Numbered from the stretch's first letter, positions 27,037 to 36,232 are shown. The stretch: 50,956 bases of DNA from Paeniroseomonas aquatica (GCF_030409335.1 NZ_JAUFPN010000080.1:1122-52077), one strand, 5' to 3'. A program made the numbers and translations. Notes: generated from the letters alone by a model not told the origin.

Positions 27037-28191
27037 ATGAACCAGGATGCTAAGCCCAGTGCCGGTCGGTCAGCTGATCCAGCCAATCGCGCGCTCCGGC
27101 TCGCCCTACTGTGGCGGGGCAACCCGGACGCGCCCGACCCCTTCAGCCGGCATCGCACCCGGCTGGAGCCGTTGACCGAGGCGCTGACCCAGGCCGGGGT
27201 GACGGTTGAGCCGGTACTCTATGCCGACGAGGCGACCGATACCGTCCGTGACCAGTTACTGCGGTGTGACGGGGTCATGGTGTGGGTCAATCCGCTCGCC
27301 GATGGGCAGGATCGCTCCCGGCTGGACCCAATGCTGCGGCAGGTGGCCTGCAGCGGCGTTTGGGTAAGTGCCGATCCGGACGTGATCCGGGCGATGGGCA
27401 CGAAGGAGGTATTGTTCCGCACCCGCAGCATGAGCTGGGACGCCGATACTCATCTCTACGAAACGTTCGAGGTGTTCCAGAAGCGGTTTCCCTCGCGCTT
27501 AGAGGCGGGACGGCCTCGTATCCTGAAGCCGCAGCGGGGCAACGACGGCCAAGGCGTCTGGAAAGTGGAACTGCAACATCAGGCCGCACCCCACCACCCC
27601 GAGACACCAGATCATTGGTCCATCACCACCTTGCTTGTGGTGCAAGCGGCGGCAGATGACGGGATCGAAGCCGTGCCCATGCCGGCGTTAATCGAACGCT
27701 GCCGACCCTACTTCTCGGACGGGGGCTGCCTGATCGATCAGGCATTCCAGCCGCGCGTCGGCGAGGGGATGATCCGCTGCTATCTCTCGCAGGACCAAGT
27801 CGTCGGATGGTCCGAGCAGTGGCCCCGGCGCGAGACTGCTGCCGCGGGCCGGCCCGCTTTGGGGATGGCCTCGGCAAAGACGATGCATGAGCCGTCCGCT
27901 GCCCCGTTCCAGCGCCTGCGTCAGATGATGGAGGAGGCTTGGCTGCCCTCCATGTTGGGCATCCTTGATCTGGCGCCGGCCGCCTTGCCCGCGATCTGGG
28001 ACGCCGATTTTCTTCTCGGGCCGCCAGATGCCGCCGGCCAGGACACCTACGTGCTCTGCGAGATCAACGTCAGCTCGGTCCTGCCTTTTCCAGATACGGC
28101 AGCAGGCGGCGTCGCACGTACAGTATCAAACTGCCTGAAGGCGGCAAGACAAGCACGCTGTAGATCAAGACTACCGTCTGATCTGTTTTGA
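27037..28191 (+). CDS. Cj0069-like ATP-grasp-type protein of the chromate cluster
   Basis: A 384-residue protein from ATG 27,037. LALLWRGNPDAPDPFSRHRTRLEPL opens it, DGVMVWVNPLADGQDRSRLDPMLR and ILKPQRGNDGQGVWKVE resemble the ATP-grasp nucleotide-binding loop, and YVLCEINVSSVLPFP near the end resembles the metal-binding E-x-N. The Cj0069 family is uncharacterised but is often seen with chromate and arsenite genes. The substrate cannot be inferred. Confidence 0.7.
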   Translation: MNQDAKPSAGRSADPANRALRLALLWRGNPDAPDPFSRHRTRLEPLTEALTQAGVTVEPVLYADEATDTVRDQLLRCDGVMVWVNPLADGQDRSRLDPMLRQVACSGVWVSADPDVIRAMGTKEVLFRTRSMSWDADTHLYETFEVFQKRFPSRLEAGRPRILKPQRGNDGQGVWKVELQHQAAPHHPETPDHWSITTLLVVQAAADDGIEAVPMPALIERCRPYFSDGGCLIDQAFQPRVGEGMIRCYLSQDQVVGWSEQWPRRETAAAGRPALGMASAKTMHEPSAAPFQRLRQMMEEAWLPSMLGILDLAPAALPAIWDADFLLGPPDAAGQDTYVLCEINVSSVLPFPDTAAGGVARTVSNCLKAARQARCRSRLPSDLF

Positions 28192-29146
28192 GGCCTTTGT
28201 AGTAAAGCTCATATCAAAGCGGTTCCTTGAGCAAGTCAGCGTGTTTTTATCAGGCATCATAAAAAAGGGAGGATAATATGCCAAAGACCACGGAAAGCAC
28301 GTCTTTTACGAAGGATATCCAGGGTCGATATCTTTGCAACGATATTACTGAGGTGAATGAATGGAAAGTCGCAGGTGGCCGACCCTTTGATATCTTGGTC
28401 ATCGGCGGAGGTACGTTCGGCTCCGCGATCGCCGAACATCTCTGGTTTCGGCAGAAGCAAACCGGCGGCGGTCTGCGGACCCTGGTCGTCGACGCCGGGA
28501 TGTTCACCATCCCAGAGCACACCCAAAACACCGGTATCCAAGGCTTCAATGATCCAAGTCAGCCCTTTCTTCTGAACGAGGCGGCGCCGCAGCCGGAGCC
28601 GCCGCGCAACGAAGTGTGGGGCGTCCCGTGGAAGTCCACGATCCCCTTCAAAGGCCTGGCTTACACGCTCGGGGGCCGGTCGCTTTATTGGGGTGGTTGG
28701 TCGCCACGACTGCTGCCGCAGGAAACGGCGAGCTGGCCGCCTGCGACGGTTGCCGACCTCGAACCCCGCTACTTCGATGAGAGCACGCGCCAGATCGGTG
28801 TCGATGAGACAAACGACTTCATTTTCGGGGAGCTGCATAGTGCCTTGCGCCGGCGCCTTTTCGATCAGATTGGTACGATAGGTGACGCAACAGCGCTCGC
28901 CGCCCTTCCTCCATCACCACTGTTGAAGCCAGGTACGACAGCGGCCGAGCTACTCGGGCCACTTTCTATCGGCGGCCTGTCCACGGCTCAGCTGGAGAAC
29001 ATGCTCAAGCTGGAAGCGCCACTCGGGGTCCAGGCGCGGCCGCCGCACGCCGGCTTCTTTCCATTGAACAAGTTCAGCACGGTGCCTCTGTTGATGAAGG
29101 CCTCGCGCACAGAGGTGGCTCGATTTCCAGCTACAGCGTTTCGGTC

Positions 29147-29167
29147 CCGATAAGTGGTTTCTCTGCC
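29147..29167 (+). repeat. IS3 inverted repeat, orfB-side end
   Basis: Begins CCGATAAGTGG and ends CTGCC. It matches the other end (30,425-30,445, opposite orientation) at 18 of 21 positions. Confidence 0.8.
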
Positions 29168-29255
29168 GGTTGAGAGGCACGTCTTGCTGGCGCCGTGGCC
29201 TCGCGTAGGGAGGGCGTAGCCCGACCGGAGCGGGGCCACGGCGCCGGTGGCGTTG

Positions 29256-30083
29256 TCAGGCTGCCATCGCTGGCGGCAGATGGTCGAGATAGGCCCGCTC
29301 CGGCGTCCTTGCGCCCAGGCTCGAGTGTGGCCGCCGTCCATTGTAAAAGGCCAGATACCGCCCGAGTGAGGTGCGCGCCTCGCTCACGCTGTCATAGGCC
29401 CGCAGGTAGACCTCTTCGTATTTCACCGAGCGCCACAACCGCTCGACGAAGACGTTGTCCCGCCAAGCGCCGCGGCCATCCATGCTGATGCGAATCGCCT
29501 GGTCCTGCAGCATCCCGGTGAAGGCCGCGCTGGTGAATTGGCTGCCCTGGTCGGTGTTGAAAATCTCCGGCTTGCCGTGGCGCGCCAAGGCATCCTGCAC
29601 CGCGTCGATGCAGAACTCGGCCTCCAGCGTGATCGACAGCCGCCAGGCCAGCACCCGTCGGCTGAACCAATCCAGCACCGCGGCCAGGTAGACGAAGCCG
29701 CGTGCCATTGGGATATATGTGATGTCCATCGCCCAGACTTGGTTCGGGCGGTCAATCACCAAGCCGCGTAGCAGATATGGGTAGATCTTGTGCCCTGGCG
29801 CAGGTTTGGACGTATTCGGCCGGCGATACAGCGCCTCGATCCCCATCCGTCGCATAAGGGTCGCTACCGCAACCCGGCCGATCACCACCCCCTCGGCGCG
29901 CAGCAGGTCGCGCAGCATCCGGCTGCCCGCGAAGGGGTGTTCCAGATGCAGCATATCGATCCGGTGCATGATCGCCAGCCGAGCCGGCGGCACCGGTCGA
30001 GGCAGGGCGTAGACGCTGCTCCGGCTTACCTGCAGCAGCGCGGCCTGCCGAACCACAGGCAACTCGTGCCAACGGTTGATCAT
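29256..30083 (-). CDS. IS3-family transposase OrfB (DDE integrase domain)
   Basis: A 275-residue protein from ATG 30,083, overlapping the orfA stop. The N-terminal HTH_21 region has [16 protein letters not shown] and [17 protein letters not shown]. The rve catalytic core is visible: [10 protein letters not shown] (first D), [12 protein letters not shown] (second D) and [16 protein letters not shown] (E). [14 protein letters not shown] is the family's C-terminal signature. The same frame is open far upstream to 30,746. The functional transposase is expected as an OrfAB fusion by -1 frameshifting. A complete DDE triad suggests activity. Confidence 0.92.
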   Translation of the reverse strand: MINRWHELPVVRQAALLQVSRSSVYALPRPVPPARLAIMHRIDMLHLEHPFAGSRMLRDLLRAEGVVIGRVAVATLMRRMGIEALYRRPNTSKPAPGHKIYPYLLRGLVIDRPNQVWAMDITYIPMARGFVYLAAVLDWFSRRVLAWRLSITLEAEFCIDAVQDALARHGKPEIFNTDQGSQFTSAAFTGMLQDQAIRISMDGRGAWRDNVFVERLWRSVKYEEVYLRAYDSVSEARTSLGRYLAFYNGRRPHSSLGARTPERAYLDHLPPAMAA

Positions 30084-30388
30084 CGCTTGGCGCTCAGCAG
30101 GCCGGCCTTGCTGAGCGCGCCGGATAAAAAATCCTTCTCCAGCGTCAACTCTCCGATCTTCGCATGCAGCAGCTTCAGGTCGACCGGCGGCACTGCCTCG
30201 GTGGCAGGGCCAGACCCGAAGACGCCCGCCGCGCCCTCCTGCAGCTGCGCCTTCCAGGCCGTGATTTGGCCAGGATGCACATCGAACAGCTTGGCCAACT
30301 CGGCCAGCGTCTTCTCGCCCTTGATCGCCGCCAGCGCCACCTTCGCCTTGAAAGTAGGGCCATGCGTCCGCCGTGTTCGCTTCGTCAT
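30080..30388 (-). CDS. IS3-family transposase OrfA
   Basis: A 102-residue protein. An HTH_Tnp_1 domain lies at the start (RTHGPTFKAKVALAAIKGEKTLAELAKLFDVHPGQITAWK), and a leucine-zipper-like helix at the end (LLHAKIGELTLEKDFLSGAL). It binds the IS ends and regulates transposition. It overlaps orfB by ATGA, with a slippery heptamer 50 bases before its stop. Confidence 0.9.
   Translation of the reverse strand: MTKRTRRTHGPTFKAKVALAAIKGEKTLAELAKLFDVHPGQITAWKAQLQEGAAGVFGSGPATEAVPPVDLKLLHAKIGELTLEKDFLSGALSKAGLLSAKR
30125..30131 (-). other. Programmed -1 frameshift site of the IS3 element
   Basis: On the minus strand orfA reads GAT TTT TTA. The heptamer T-TTT-TTA is a standard -1 slippery sequence, and shifting there joins the orfA frame to the orfB frame (GGA TTT TTT ATC) without an intervening stop. 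Confidence 0.75.
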
Positions 30389-30424
30389 TCTCGCTCCTGA
30401 TCCGCGGCAGCTTCGCCGCTGTCA

Positions 30425-30445
30425 GGCAGGAAATCCACTTATCGG
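30425..30445 (-). repeat. IS3 inverted repeat, orfA-side end
   Basis: The complement begins CCGATAAGTGG and ends CTGCC, pairing with 29,147-29,167. Confidence 0.8.
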
Positions 30446-32155
30446 ACTGTCCGAATTTCCCGAGCCACCTCTCACCGCCGTCAACGTGCCTGGCACCACC
30501 GACGCCACCAAGGAGTTCATGGTGCTGCCCGGGACGCATGTGATCTCGTTGCGGACCGCACCGACGGCCAGCGGCACATGGCGCATTACCGGCGCCGAGA
30601 CGAGCGCAGGCTTCATCGACTTGGCGCCAGGAGGCACTGCCGTCATCGCCTTGGGGACTATTGAAAGTGCCCGCCTTGCTCAACTCTCGTTCGACAATAC
30701 AGGCATTCCGACTTTTCCACTGATGGGCGAAAACCTGATCGGGCATCTTCGCTCAAACATGGTGATCCGGGTGCCTCGGGCTGCTGTGCCTGGGTTGTCG
30801 GCATTGACCACCGAGCTACAGACCTCGGTCCTGTTCTTGAAGTGCCTGGCGCAGCAGGGCGGCAATCAGCTCGGCCGTTTCCACCTGCAGATTTCTGCCA
30901 GTGGTGGCGGCAACACAGTTGGAGCAGAGGACGAGCTGTTCAGGAAAATCCCTGACGTCGAGTTCTTCGACCAACTGCGAACCTCGACCGACACGCACGT
31001 GTCCATTGCCATCCGTGGTATTGGCGAAATGGAGCCGTCCGACATGAGTACACCAGCCACGCTTGCCACGCACCCCAGCCGAGTGAAGCTCTATGCGGGC
31101 CTGGATGAGTACAATGTCCGCCGCGCGAACGTAACGCTGTCGCCAACCATCCGCGATAACGCATTATGGAACGTCATGGATGCCACCATACAGCAGGTGG
31201 CCACCCTCTTCGCCAATGGCCAGCCTGTAGACCTTGTCCAGGCGCTCTCGCGGGATGGGCTTGGCACGACGCATCATGAGGCTGGCACATTGTGGATGGG
31301 CACGGATCCAGCGCGCAGCGTGACTGATGCAAATGGCCGTTTTCACCACACCGAAAATCTCTACGCGGCCGGTCCTTGCCTCTTTCCCAGCATCGGTTCG
31401 CCCAATCCGATGCTCAGCGGCATTGCGCTGGCGCGTCGCACCGGGGACCGCATTATCACACCGGTCGCCTTCGCGTCCGCCAACCCGTTTGTCACCTTGT
31501 TTGATGGGGTGAACCGAGCGAACTGGCGGATGTCCACCATCCGCAATCAGCCAGGCCGCGACAACTCGGGCCAGTTCCTCATCCGGCGAGGAGCGCTGGA
31601 AGCGCAGCCGGGCACCGATCTCGGCCTCTTGTGGCTCAACCAGCCAACACCACCGCGCTACGAGTTGCAGCTGGAGTGGATGATGACGGCGCCCGATGAC
31701 AACTCGGGCGTCTTCGTAGGCTTTCCCGACCCGGAGGGCCAAGGATACGACAACACTGCCTTCGTCGGTGTCGATTTCGGATTCGAAATCCAGATCGATG
31801 AGCTGGCACGCCCCGACGGCGCGGGGATCCATCGCACCGGCGCTGTCTATTCTTTCAAAGGGCCGACCGACGGCCCGGTCGTTGTCCACCCGCCCGGCGA
31901 GTGGAACCGCTACAGGATAACCGTCGATGGCCCGAACCTCGTGGTCGCCCTCAACAATCGGGTCGTGAACAACTTCCAGTTTGCGGGCGGACCTCAGTCG
32001 CCACGCGGCCGACCATCTACGCCAGGCAACCCACGGTTCATCGGATTGCAGACTCATACCGGTCGGGTGTTGTTCCGCCACATCGAATGGCGACCGATGT
32101 AGGGTTGTGGGGCGGGCAGTCGGCGACATGACTGCCGCCGGCTGCCTGCCGATCC

Positions 32156-32638
32156 TTAATGATCGTGCCCGTGCGGCACGAGCTCGTCGGCTAGGACGTC
32201 CAAGCCAAGCGCCAGCGCCAGCGTGAACGCGATTGCCACCCCACCCAGCCGTAGCAGCTGCGGCCGCGGCAGGCTTAAGCGCTCCCGCGCCATGTAGGCG
32301 ACCAGCGTCACCGGCACCCCAAGCGGCAGCAACACCGCCGCGTAGTGCGGAAAGTCGAGGAAGTGCTGGATGGAGCCGCTGAGCATGCCGAGGCCGAGCG
32401 ATAGCACCACACTCCAGGCGATTTAGCGACCGAGAGCCCCGCTGCCGCCCTCGACCGCCGAAGCATGCCGACGCCGGGCGTCCAGGGCCGAAGCGACAAT
32501 GAAGATCACCACGCCGATGGCACCAATCAGCAGGTACCGGCCTGGATCAAGCGGCAGGTGGACGACCGACCCACCGGTGAGCGCCACCCCTAAATAGAGC
32601 GCGACGTAGAGGGCGTAAGGAGCAAGGACCTGGTTCAT
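32156..32638 (-). pseudogene. Small membrane protein next to rcnR, split by an in-frame stop
   Basis: From ATG 32,638 the frame reads MNQVLAPYALYVALYLGVAL, a second membrane span (YLLIGAIGVVIFIVASALDARRR) and GGSGALGR, then TAA. After the stop the same frame continues at once with IAWSVVLSLGLGMLSGSIQHF and two more hydrophobic spans, ending VPHGHDH. One base change (CAA to TAA) would explain the split, so this looks like one four-span protein of about 160 residues with a nonsense mutation. Alternatively these are two small genes. The His-rich tail and divergent position to rcnR-rcnA suggest a link to nickel/cobalt handling. Family not recognised. Confidence 0.6.
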
Positions 32639-32671
32639 GGAGCCTCTGTAATGGTGCGCGTCCTTGCGTAT

Positions 32672-32689
32672 CCTATCCGGGGGGATAGG
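32672..32689. promoter_or_regulatory. RcnR/FrmR-type operator between the divergent metal genes
   Basis: CCTATCC (32,672-32,678) and GGATAGG (32,683-32,689) flank GGGG. The whole reads as a G-tract framed by inverted ATA/TAT, the form recognised by RcnR/CsoR-family repressors. It lies 9 bases before the rcnR ATG and 34 upstream of the divergent membrane-protein gene. Confidence 0.75.
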
Positions 32690-32697
32690 TTAAGGGC

Positions 32698-32976
32698 ATG
32701 AATGACGCTGCCCTCCATCTCAGCCACCCCGAGATCGCCAAGCGCCTCAAGCGGGCCGAGGGGCACCTGCGCAGCATCGTCGGCATGATCGAGGCCGGGC
32801 GCCCCTGCCTCGAGCTGGCTCAGCAGCTTCATGCCGTCGAGAAGGCGGTGGCGAACGCCAAGCGGGCGCTAATCCACGATCACATTGACCATTGCCTTGA
32901 ACATGCGGCCGATGGGCCGGCCCCCGAGGCGCGTCGCGCCATCGAGGAATTCAAGGAAATCACCAAGTACCTGTGA
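32698..32976 (+). CDS. rcnR: RcnR/FrmR-family metal-sensing repressor
   Basis: A 92-residue all-helical regulator. LSHPEIAKRLKRAEGHLRSIVGMIEAGRPCLELAQQLHAVEKAVANAK is the family signature, with the conserved Cys in PCLEL. His residues in the N-terminus (ALHLSHP) and in HDHIDHCLEH are placed as in Ni/Co-binding RcnR rather than in copper CsoR. Tetramers bind the G-tract operator just upstream and release it when nickel or cobalt binds. It is followed 10 bases later by rcnA. Confidence 0.9.
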   Translation: MNDAALHLSHPEIAKRLKRAEGHLRSIVGMIEAGRPCLELAQQLHAVEKAVANAKRALIHDHIDHCLEHAADGPAPEARRAIEEFKEITKYL

Positions 32977-32986
32977 GCTTTAACCG

Positions 32987-34102
32987 ATGACCCCTCTTTC
33001 CGAACTCCTCCAGCAGGGCACGGCCCACGCCTGGCTGTTCATTCCCTCAGCCATCTTGCTTGGTGCGCTGCACGGCCTCGAGCCCGGCCACTCCAAGACG
33101 ATGATGGCAGCCTTCATCATCGCCGTACGCGGCACCGTGACGCAGGCGGTGTTGCTCGGCCTGGCCGCGACTATCTCCCATACCGCCGTCGTCTGGGCCG
33201 TCGCCCTAGTCGGTCTGCATATTGGTGGCCAGTTTGATGCCGAGACTACCGAACCCTATTTTCAGGTCGCGTCCGCCGTCCTCATCATCGGCGTGGCGCT
33301 TTGGATGGTTTGGCGCACCTGGCGCGACGGACGGCAAGCGAGCCTGGCCGAGCATGACCACCACCACGAAGAAGAGGTGCGGCGCATCGACACCGGCCAC
33401 GGCATCCTGGCTCTGGAGGTGTTCGAGGAGGACGTGCCGCCGCGTTGGCGAGTTCGCTTCGAGAGCGGCCGCGGCTGGAAGGCCGAAGAGGTCACCATCA
33501 CCACTGAGCGGCCAGATGGCACCCGGCAAGCCTTCGCCTTTGCAGACCGCGGCACCTACCTGGAATCTCTCGAAGAGATCCCAGAACCGCACGCGTTCAC
33601 CGCTCACCTCTGTCTGGCGCAAGGTAGTGCCACCCGCAACTACGACGTAGCGTTCGCCGAACATGATCACGGCCACCACCATGAAGGCCTGGACCTGTCG
33701 GGAGGTGAGTACGAAGACGCTCATCAGCGTGCGCATGCCAACGACATTCGGCAGCGCTTTGGCAATCGTCACGTCACGACCGGCCAGATCATCATGTTCG
33801 GTCTGACCGGTGGTTTGATCCCATGCCCGGCCGCCATCACCGTGCTGCTGCTGTGCCTTCAGCTCAAGGAGTTCACCCTGGGCGTCGCCTTGGTGCTGTG
33901 CTTCAGCATTGGCCTTGCGCTGACGATGGTAACGGCGGGGGTTGCTGCTGCTCTAAGCGTCCGACATGTGTCGCAACGCTGGTCAAGCTTTGGCGCCTTC
34001 GCGCAGCGCGCACCGTACTTCTCAAGCGCCGTGATCATCTGCGTCGGACTGTACGTTGGATACCAAGGGCTGCATGGCTTGGCGGTTTTAGGAATGTTCT
34101 GA
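32987..34102 (+). CDS. rcnA: Nickel/cobalt efflux transporter RcnA
   Basis: A 371-residue inner-membrane exporter. The first spans include LLGALHGLEPGHSKTMMAAFIIA, the NicO-family motif, and TISHTAVVWAVAL. A long cytoplasmic loop with two His clusters (HDHHHEEE, HDHGHHHEG) surrounds a soluble insert of about 90 residues, and C-terminal spans contain GLTGGLIPCPAAITVLLLCL. Loops rich in His are the usual metal-binding feature. The soluble insert makes this longer than E. coli RcnA, though similar inserts occur in proteobacterial homologues. Co-transcribed with rcnR. Confidence 0.93.
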   Translation: MTPLSELLQQGTAHAWLFIPSAILLGALHGLEPGHSKTMMAAFIIAVRGTVTQAVLLGLAATISHTAVVWAVALVGLHIGGQFDAETTEPYFQVASAVLIIGVALWMVWRTWRDGRQASLAEHDHHHEEEVRRIDTGHGILALEVFEEDVPPRWRVRFESGRGWKAEEVTITTERPDGTRQAFAFADRGTYLESLEEIPEPHAFTAHLCLAQGSATRNYDVAFAEHDHGHHHEGLDLSGGEYEDAHQRAHANDIRQRFGNRHVTTGQIIMFGLTGGLIPCPAAITVLLLCLQLKEFTLGVALVLCFSIGLALTMVTAGVAAALSVRHVSQRWSSFGAFAQRAPYFSSAVIICVGLYVGYQGLHGLAVLGMF

Positions 34103-34135
34103 GATCCAAGCACTTACGTCCGAGTGTTTCACAAA

Positions 34136-34936
34136 CTAAAACTCATAAGGAACACGCGATGCGATTATCACTGAAAACCTCGACTGTGTACGAGTTAAAA
34201 TCGCGTCTATCTCTTTCATGCGCTCCATCTCACCCGTTCGACGCGGTGCCGTATATATTTCTTGAAACATGTGGTCTACGCCATCACTCAGATCGAAATA
34301 TCTTCTATATGGAAATTTGGCATACCTGAATGGTTTGCCGTTTAGTATCGTGCTAAAAATCTCCGTTGGTTTTTCAAATATTAGTCGTACTTCGCGCTCC
34401 TCGAAAAAAGTAGGGTGCTTTAAGAATGGCGCGAATGGAGTGAAATTCCCCGATATTGTGGTCGTCAAGAAATCTCTGAATTTTTGCTTGTTATTCAAGT
34501 CACCGGTGTACGTCATGATACTTTTTGCCACCGGGTCAATCAAAAAAGCCTGCGCCCTCACATCATATATAATTTCGTCTACATAGATTTTTTCATCTAG
34601 TCTCATTGCAGTTTTAATAACTTCCATTGGTAAACTAAAACATAACCCGTTCTCTTTAGCGTAGCCAATCCACTGACTTTTAAGTTCTCTCGTTTTTGAA
34701 AATGAAACAGAAAAAACATCGACAACCCGCAGACAATCGATTTCCGATTTAACTGCATTGACTAAAGATACAGGAGCCTTAAAGAACTCCAGACGCCGGA
34801 TGAGCAAGTCTTCCGCATATATCAGCTCAGTATAATCATTCATCGCTCGGAGATCACCCGCCCACAGACAGCCACTCTCAACTATGGCCCCAAAGGCTAA
34901 GGCTTTTGTGTAGTGAAACAAAAGATCCTGTGACAT
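34136..34936 (-). CDS. DUF2971-domain protein, start uncertain
   Basis: From ATG 34,936 this is 266 residues starting MSQDLLFHYTKALAFGAIVESGCLWAGDLRAMNDYTE, which is the DUF2971 opening (HYT..., LW....NDxxE). It continues with FSVSFSKTRELKSQWIGYAKENGLCFSL and FFEEREVRLIFEKP. The frame stays open upstream to 35,455, overlapping the 3' end of tmk. That extra 173 residues does not resemble the family, and the upstream part is higher in GC. The domain is uncharacterised but recurs in defence islands and toxin-like contexts. GC is much lower than elsewhere, indicating separate acquisition. It lies directly downstream of the element's tmk. Confidence 0.7.
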   Translation of the reverse strand: MSQDLLFHYTKALAFGAIVESGCLWAGDLRAMNDYTELIYAEDLLIRRLEFFKAPVSLVNAVKSEIDCLRVVDVFSVSFSKTRELKSQWIGYAKENGLCFSLPMEVIKTAMRLDEKIYVDEIIYDVRAQAFLIDPVAKSIMTYTGDLNNKQKFRDFLTTTISGNFTPFAPFLKHPTFFEEREVRLIFEKPTEIFSTILNGKPFRYAKFPYRRYFDLSDGVDHMFQEIYTAPRRTGEMERMKEIDAILTRTQSRFSVIIASRVPYEF

Positions 34937-35397
34937 GCGCGCTGGCGCAATTCCATTCGGTATGTAGGCAAGTGTCGCTGGCAAAGGTAGATACCCGTCG
35001 TGAATTCCGCCTGCGCCCGCATTGATATAAGCTCGGCTGGTTGAGTATGGTAACTCTCGCTCCGCTGGCATACCTTGAATCCTCTCCAATTTCCCCATCC
35101 TCGGCCCAAGCAATAAAATTAAGAAACTTTTGTGGACTTGGGCTGGAGTTATTTGATGCGCTCGGACCGGTTCGCTATCTTCATTGCGGTGGCTGTAGCG
35201 ATAAGGAATCCGGGGCGGACAGGACGCAAGGAAATCTCGTCTTCGGGCCTGCTCGACATCGAGACCAGCGATGCGCCAGGAAACTTTGTTTGCGGCGGCT
35301 ACATTGCTTCCAAACGCGTCAGTTCGAAGCCGAACGAATATTCGAGAATCCCCCACCCAGCCAATCGCCTGGAATGCCAGGGCGGGGGGCGAGCAGC

Positions 35398-36129
35398 TTA
35401 CCTGCTCTTGGCGCACGCCAACGCTGAAGAAAGGATTTGATTCAAATCGTTCCATATTTCCAGAACGTCCCGGTGCCCATCAATCACCGCGTACCGCTCA
35501 GGATTGGCTGAAGCTTGGGCTAGGAAACTCTCACGCACACGCTGGTGAAATCCAAGTTCAAGCGCCTCAAATCTTCCCTCGTTGACGCCGCTCCCGCTCA
35601 ATCGTGCATGGCTACGCTTGAGGGCAACTTCCGGATCTACGTCTAGCACCAGCGTTAAGTCGGGCTGCAGGTCGCCAGTAGTAAGCTTATGAATCTCGCG
35701 GATGCTGTTGACATCCAAACCTCGCCCCGCTCCTTGGTAAGCGATCGTTGAGCCAACAAAGCGGTCACAGAGTACAACACGACCAGCCTCAAGCGCCGGG
35801 CGGATCACAGCTGCGACGTGTTGCGCTCGAGCAGCTGCCATTACGAGAAGCTCGGCGGTAGGGTCCCAGTTTAAGGTGCCCGACGACACCACCAGACCAC
35901 GAATAGCATTGCCCTCCGGCGTTCCACCCGGCTCCCGTGTCAAAATGAGGTCCGGGTATTCAACCTCCAGCACCTTCTTAAGGTGGGCCAGAGCACTGGT
36001 CTTTCCACTGCCGTCGACGCCTTCGACGACGGCAAAGAACCCTGGGAATACCCGATGAGAGTGCATCTTAGACACATTGCCGTGATAGTTTGCCGGATAT
36101 TCGCCCGTTATCTGCAGATCTGAGACCAT
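35398..36129 (-). CDS. tmk: Element-borne complete thymidylate kinase (replacement for the interrupted host tmk)
   Basis: A 243-residue dTMP kinase. The P-loop is VVEGVDGSGKTSALAHL, followed by LTREPGGTPEGNAIRGLV (DRE/LID region), VLCDRFVGSTIAYQGAGRGLD and DLTLVLDVDPEVALKR. All catalytic motifs are present. It differs clearly from the host fragment (EGAGKSTQARR; DRFADSTLAYQCYG), so it is not a recent duplicate. The ATG at 36,129 follows GAGGAG by 8 bases; ATG 36,066 is an alternative nearer the P-loop. It lies about 130 bases inside the right end, on the same strand as the host operon, and would restore dTTP synthesis after insertion. Codon usage is less GC-biased than that of the backbone. 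Confidence 0.94.
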   Translation of the reverse strand: MVSDLQITGEYPANYHGNVSKMHSHRVFPGFFAVVEGVDGSGKTSALAHLKKVLEVEYPDLILTREPGGTPEGNAIRGLVVSSGTLNWDPTAELLVMAAARAQHVAAVIRPALEAGRVVLCDRFVGSTIAYQGAGRGLDVNSIREIHKLTTGDLQPDLTLVLDVDPEVALKRSHARLSGSGVNEGRFEALELGFHQRVRESFLAQASANPERYAVIDGHRDVLEIWNDLNQILSSALACAKSR

Positions 36130-36232
36130 GGTGCTGTCTCCTCTCAGATCTTATTGGGCAGCAGTTGATTTGCGACTCTCAAGACTGCACCACCGGGCAA
36201 ACCCCTTGTCTCCGCAAGCCACCCACACACAC

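Larger units (their letters stand above)
29147..30445 (-). mobile_element. IS3-family insertion sequence
   Basis: A 1.3-kb element bounded by inverted repeats of about 21 bases and carrying overlapping orfA and orfB on the minus strand. It sits inside the GMC-DUF1080 gene. Both frames look intact, so it may be active. Confidence 0.88.
28278..32102 (+). pseudogene. GMC oxidoreductase fused to a DUF1080 domain, interrupted by an IS3 element
   Basis: The 5' part (28,278-29,146) encodes the FAD-binding start of a GMC oxidoreductase (FDILVIGGGTFGSAIAEHL, then FKGLAYTLGGRSLYWGGWSPR). The 3' part (30,446-32,102) continues with FMVLPGTHVISL, VIALGTIESARLA, the catalytic region GTTHHEAGTLWMGTDP and NLYAAGPCLFPSIGSPNPMLSG. 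A DUF1080-type beta-sandwich follows (FVTLFDGVNRANWRMS to GLQTHTGRVLFRHIEWRPM). Removing 29,147-30,445 (1,299 bases) rejoins the frame exactly, so the insertion is clean. I see no obvious target duplication. Intact homologues would oxidise an alcohol or sugar; the fusion hints at a carbohydrate substrate. Confidence 0.85.

Noticed and set aside
29790-30420. Plus-strand open frame continuing into the GMC C-terminal half as one 770-residue protein
   Set aside because: Its first 210 residues are antisense to the IS3 transposase. The true gene is the interrupted GMC-DUF1080 fusion starting at 28,278.
29256-30746. A 496-codon open frame covering orfB and running beyond the IS3 end
   Set aside because: Only the part after 30,083 is transposase-like. 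The upstream stretch is the orfA region read in the wrong frame plus GMC-gene DNA. OrfAB is made by frameshifting at 30,125-30,131.
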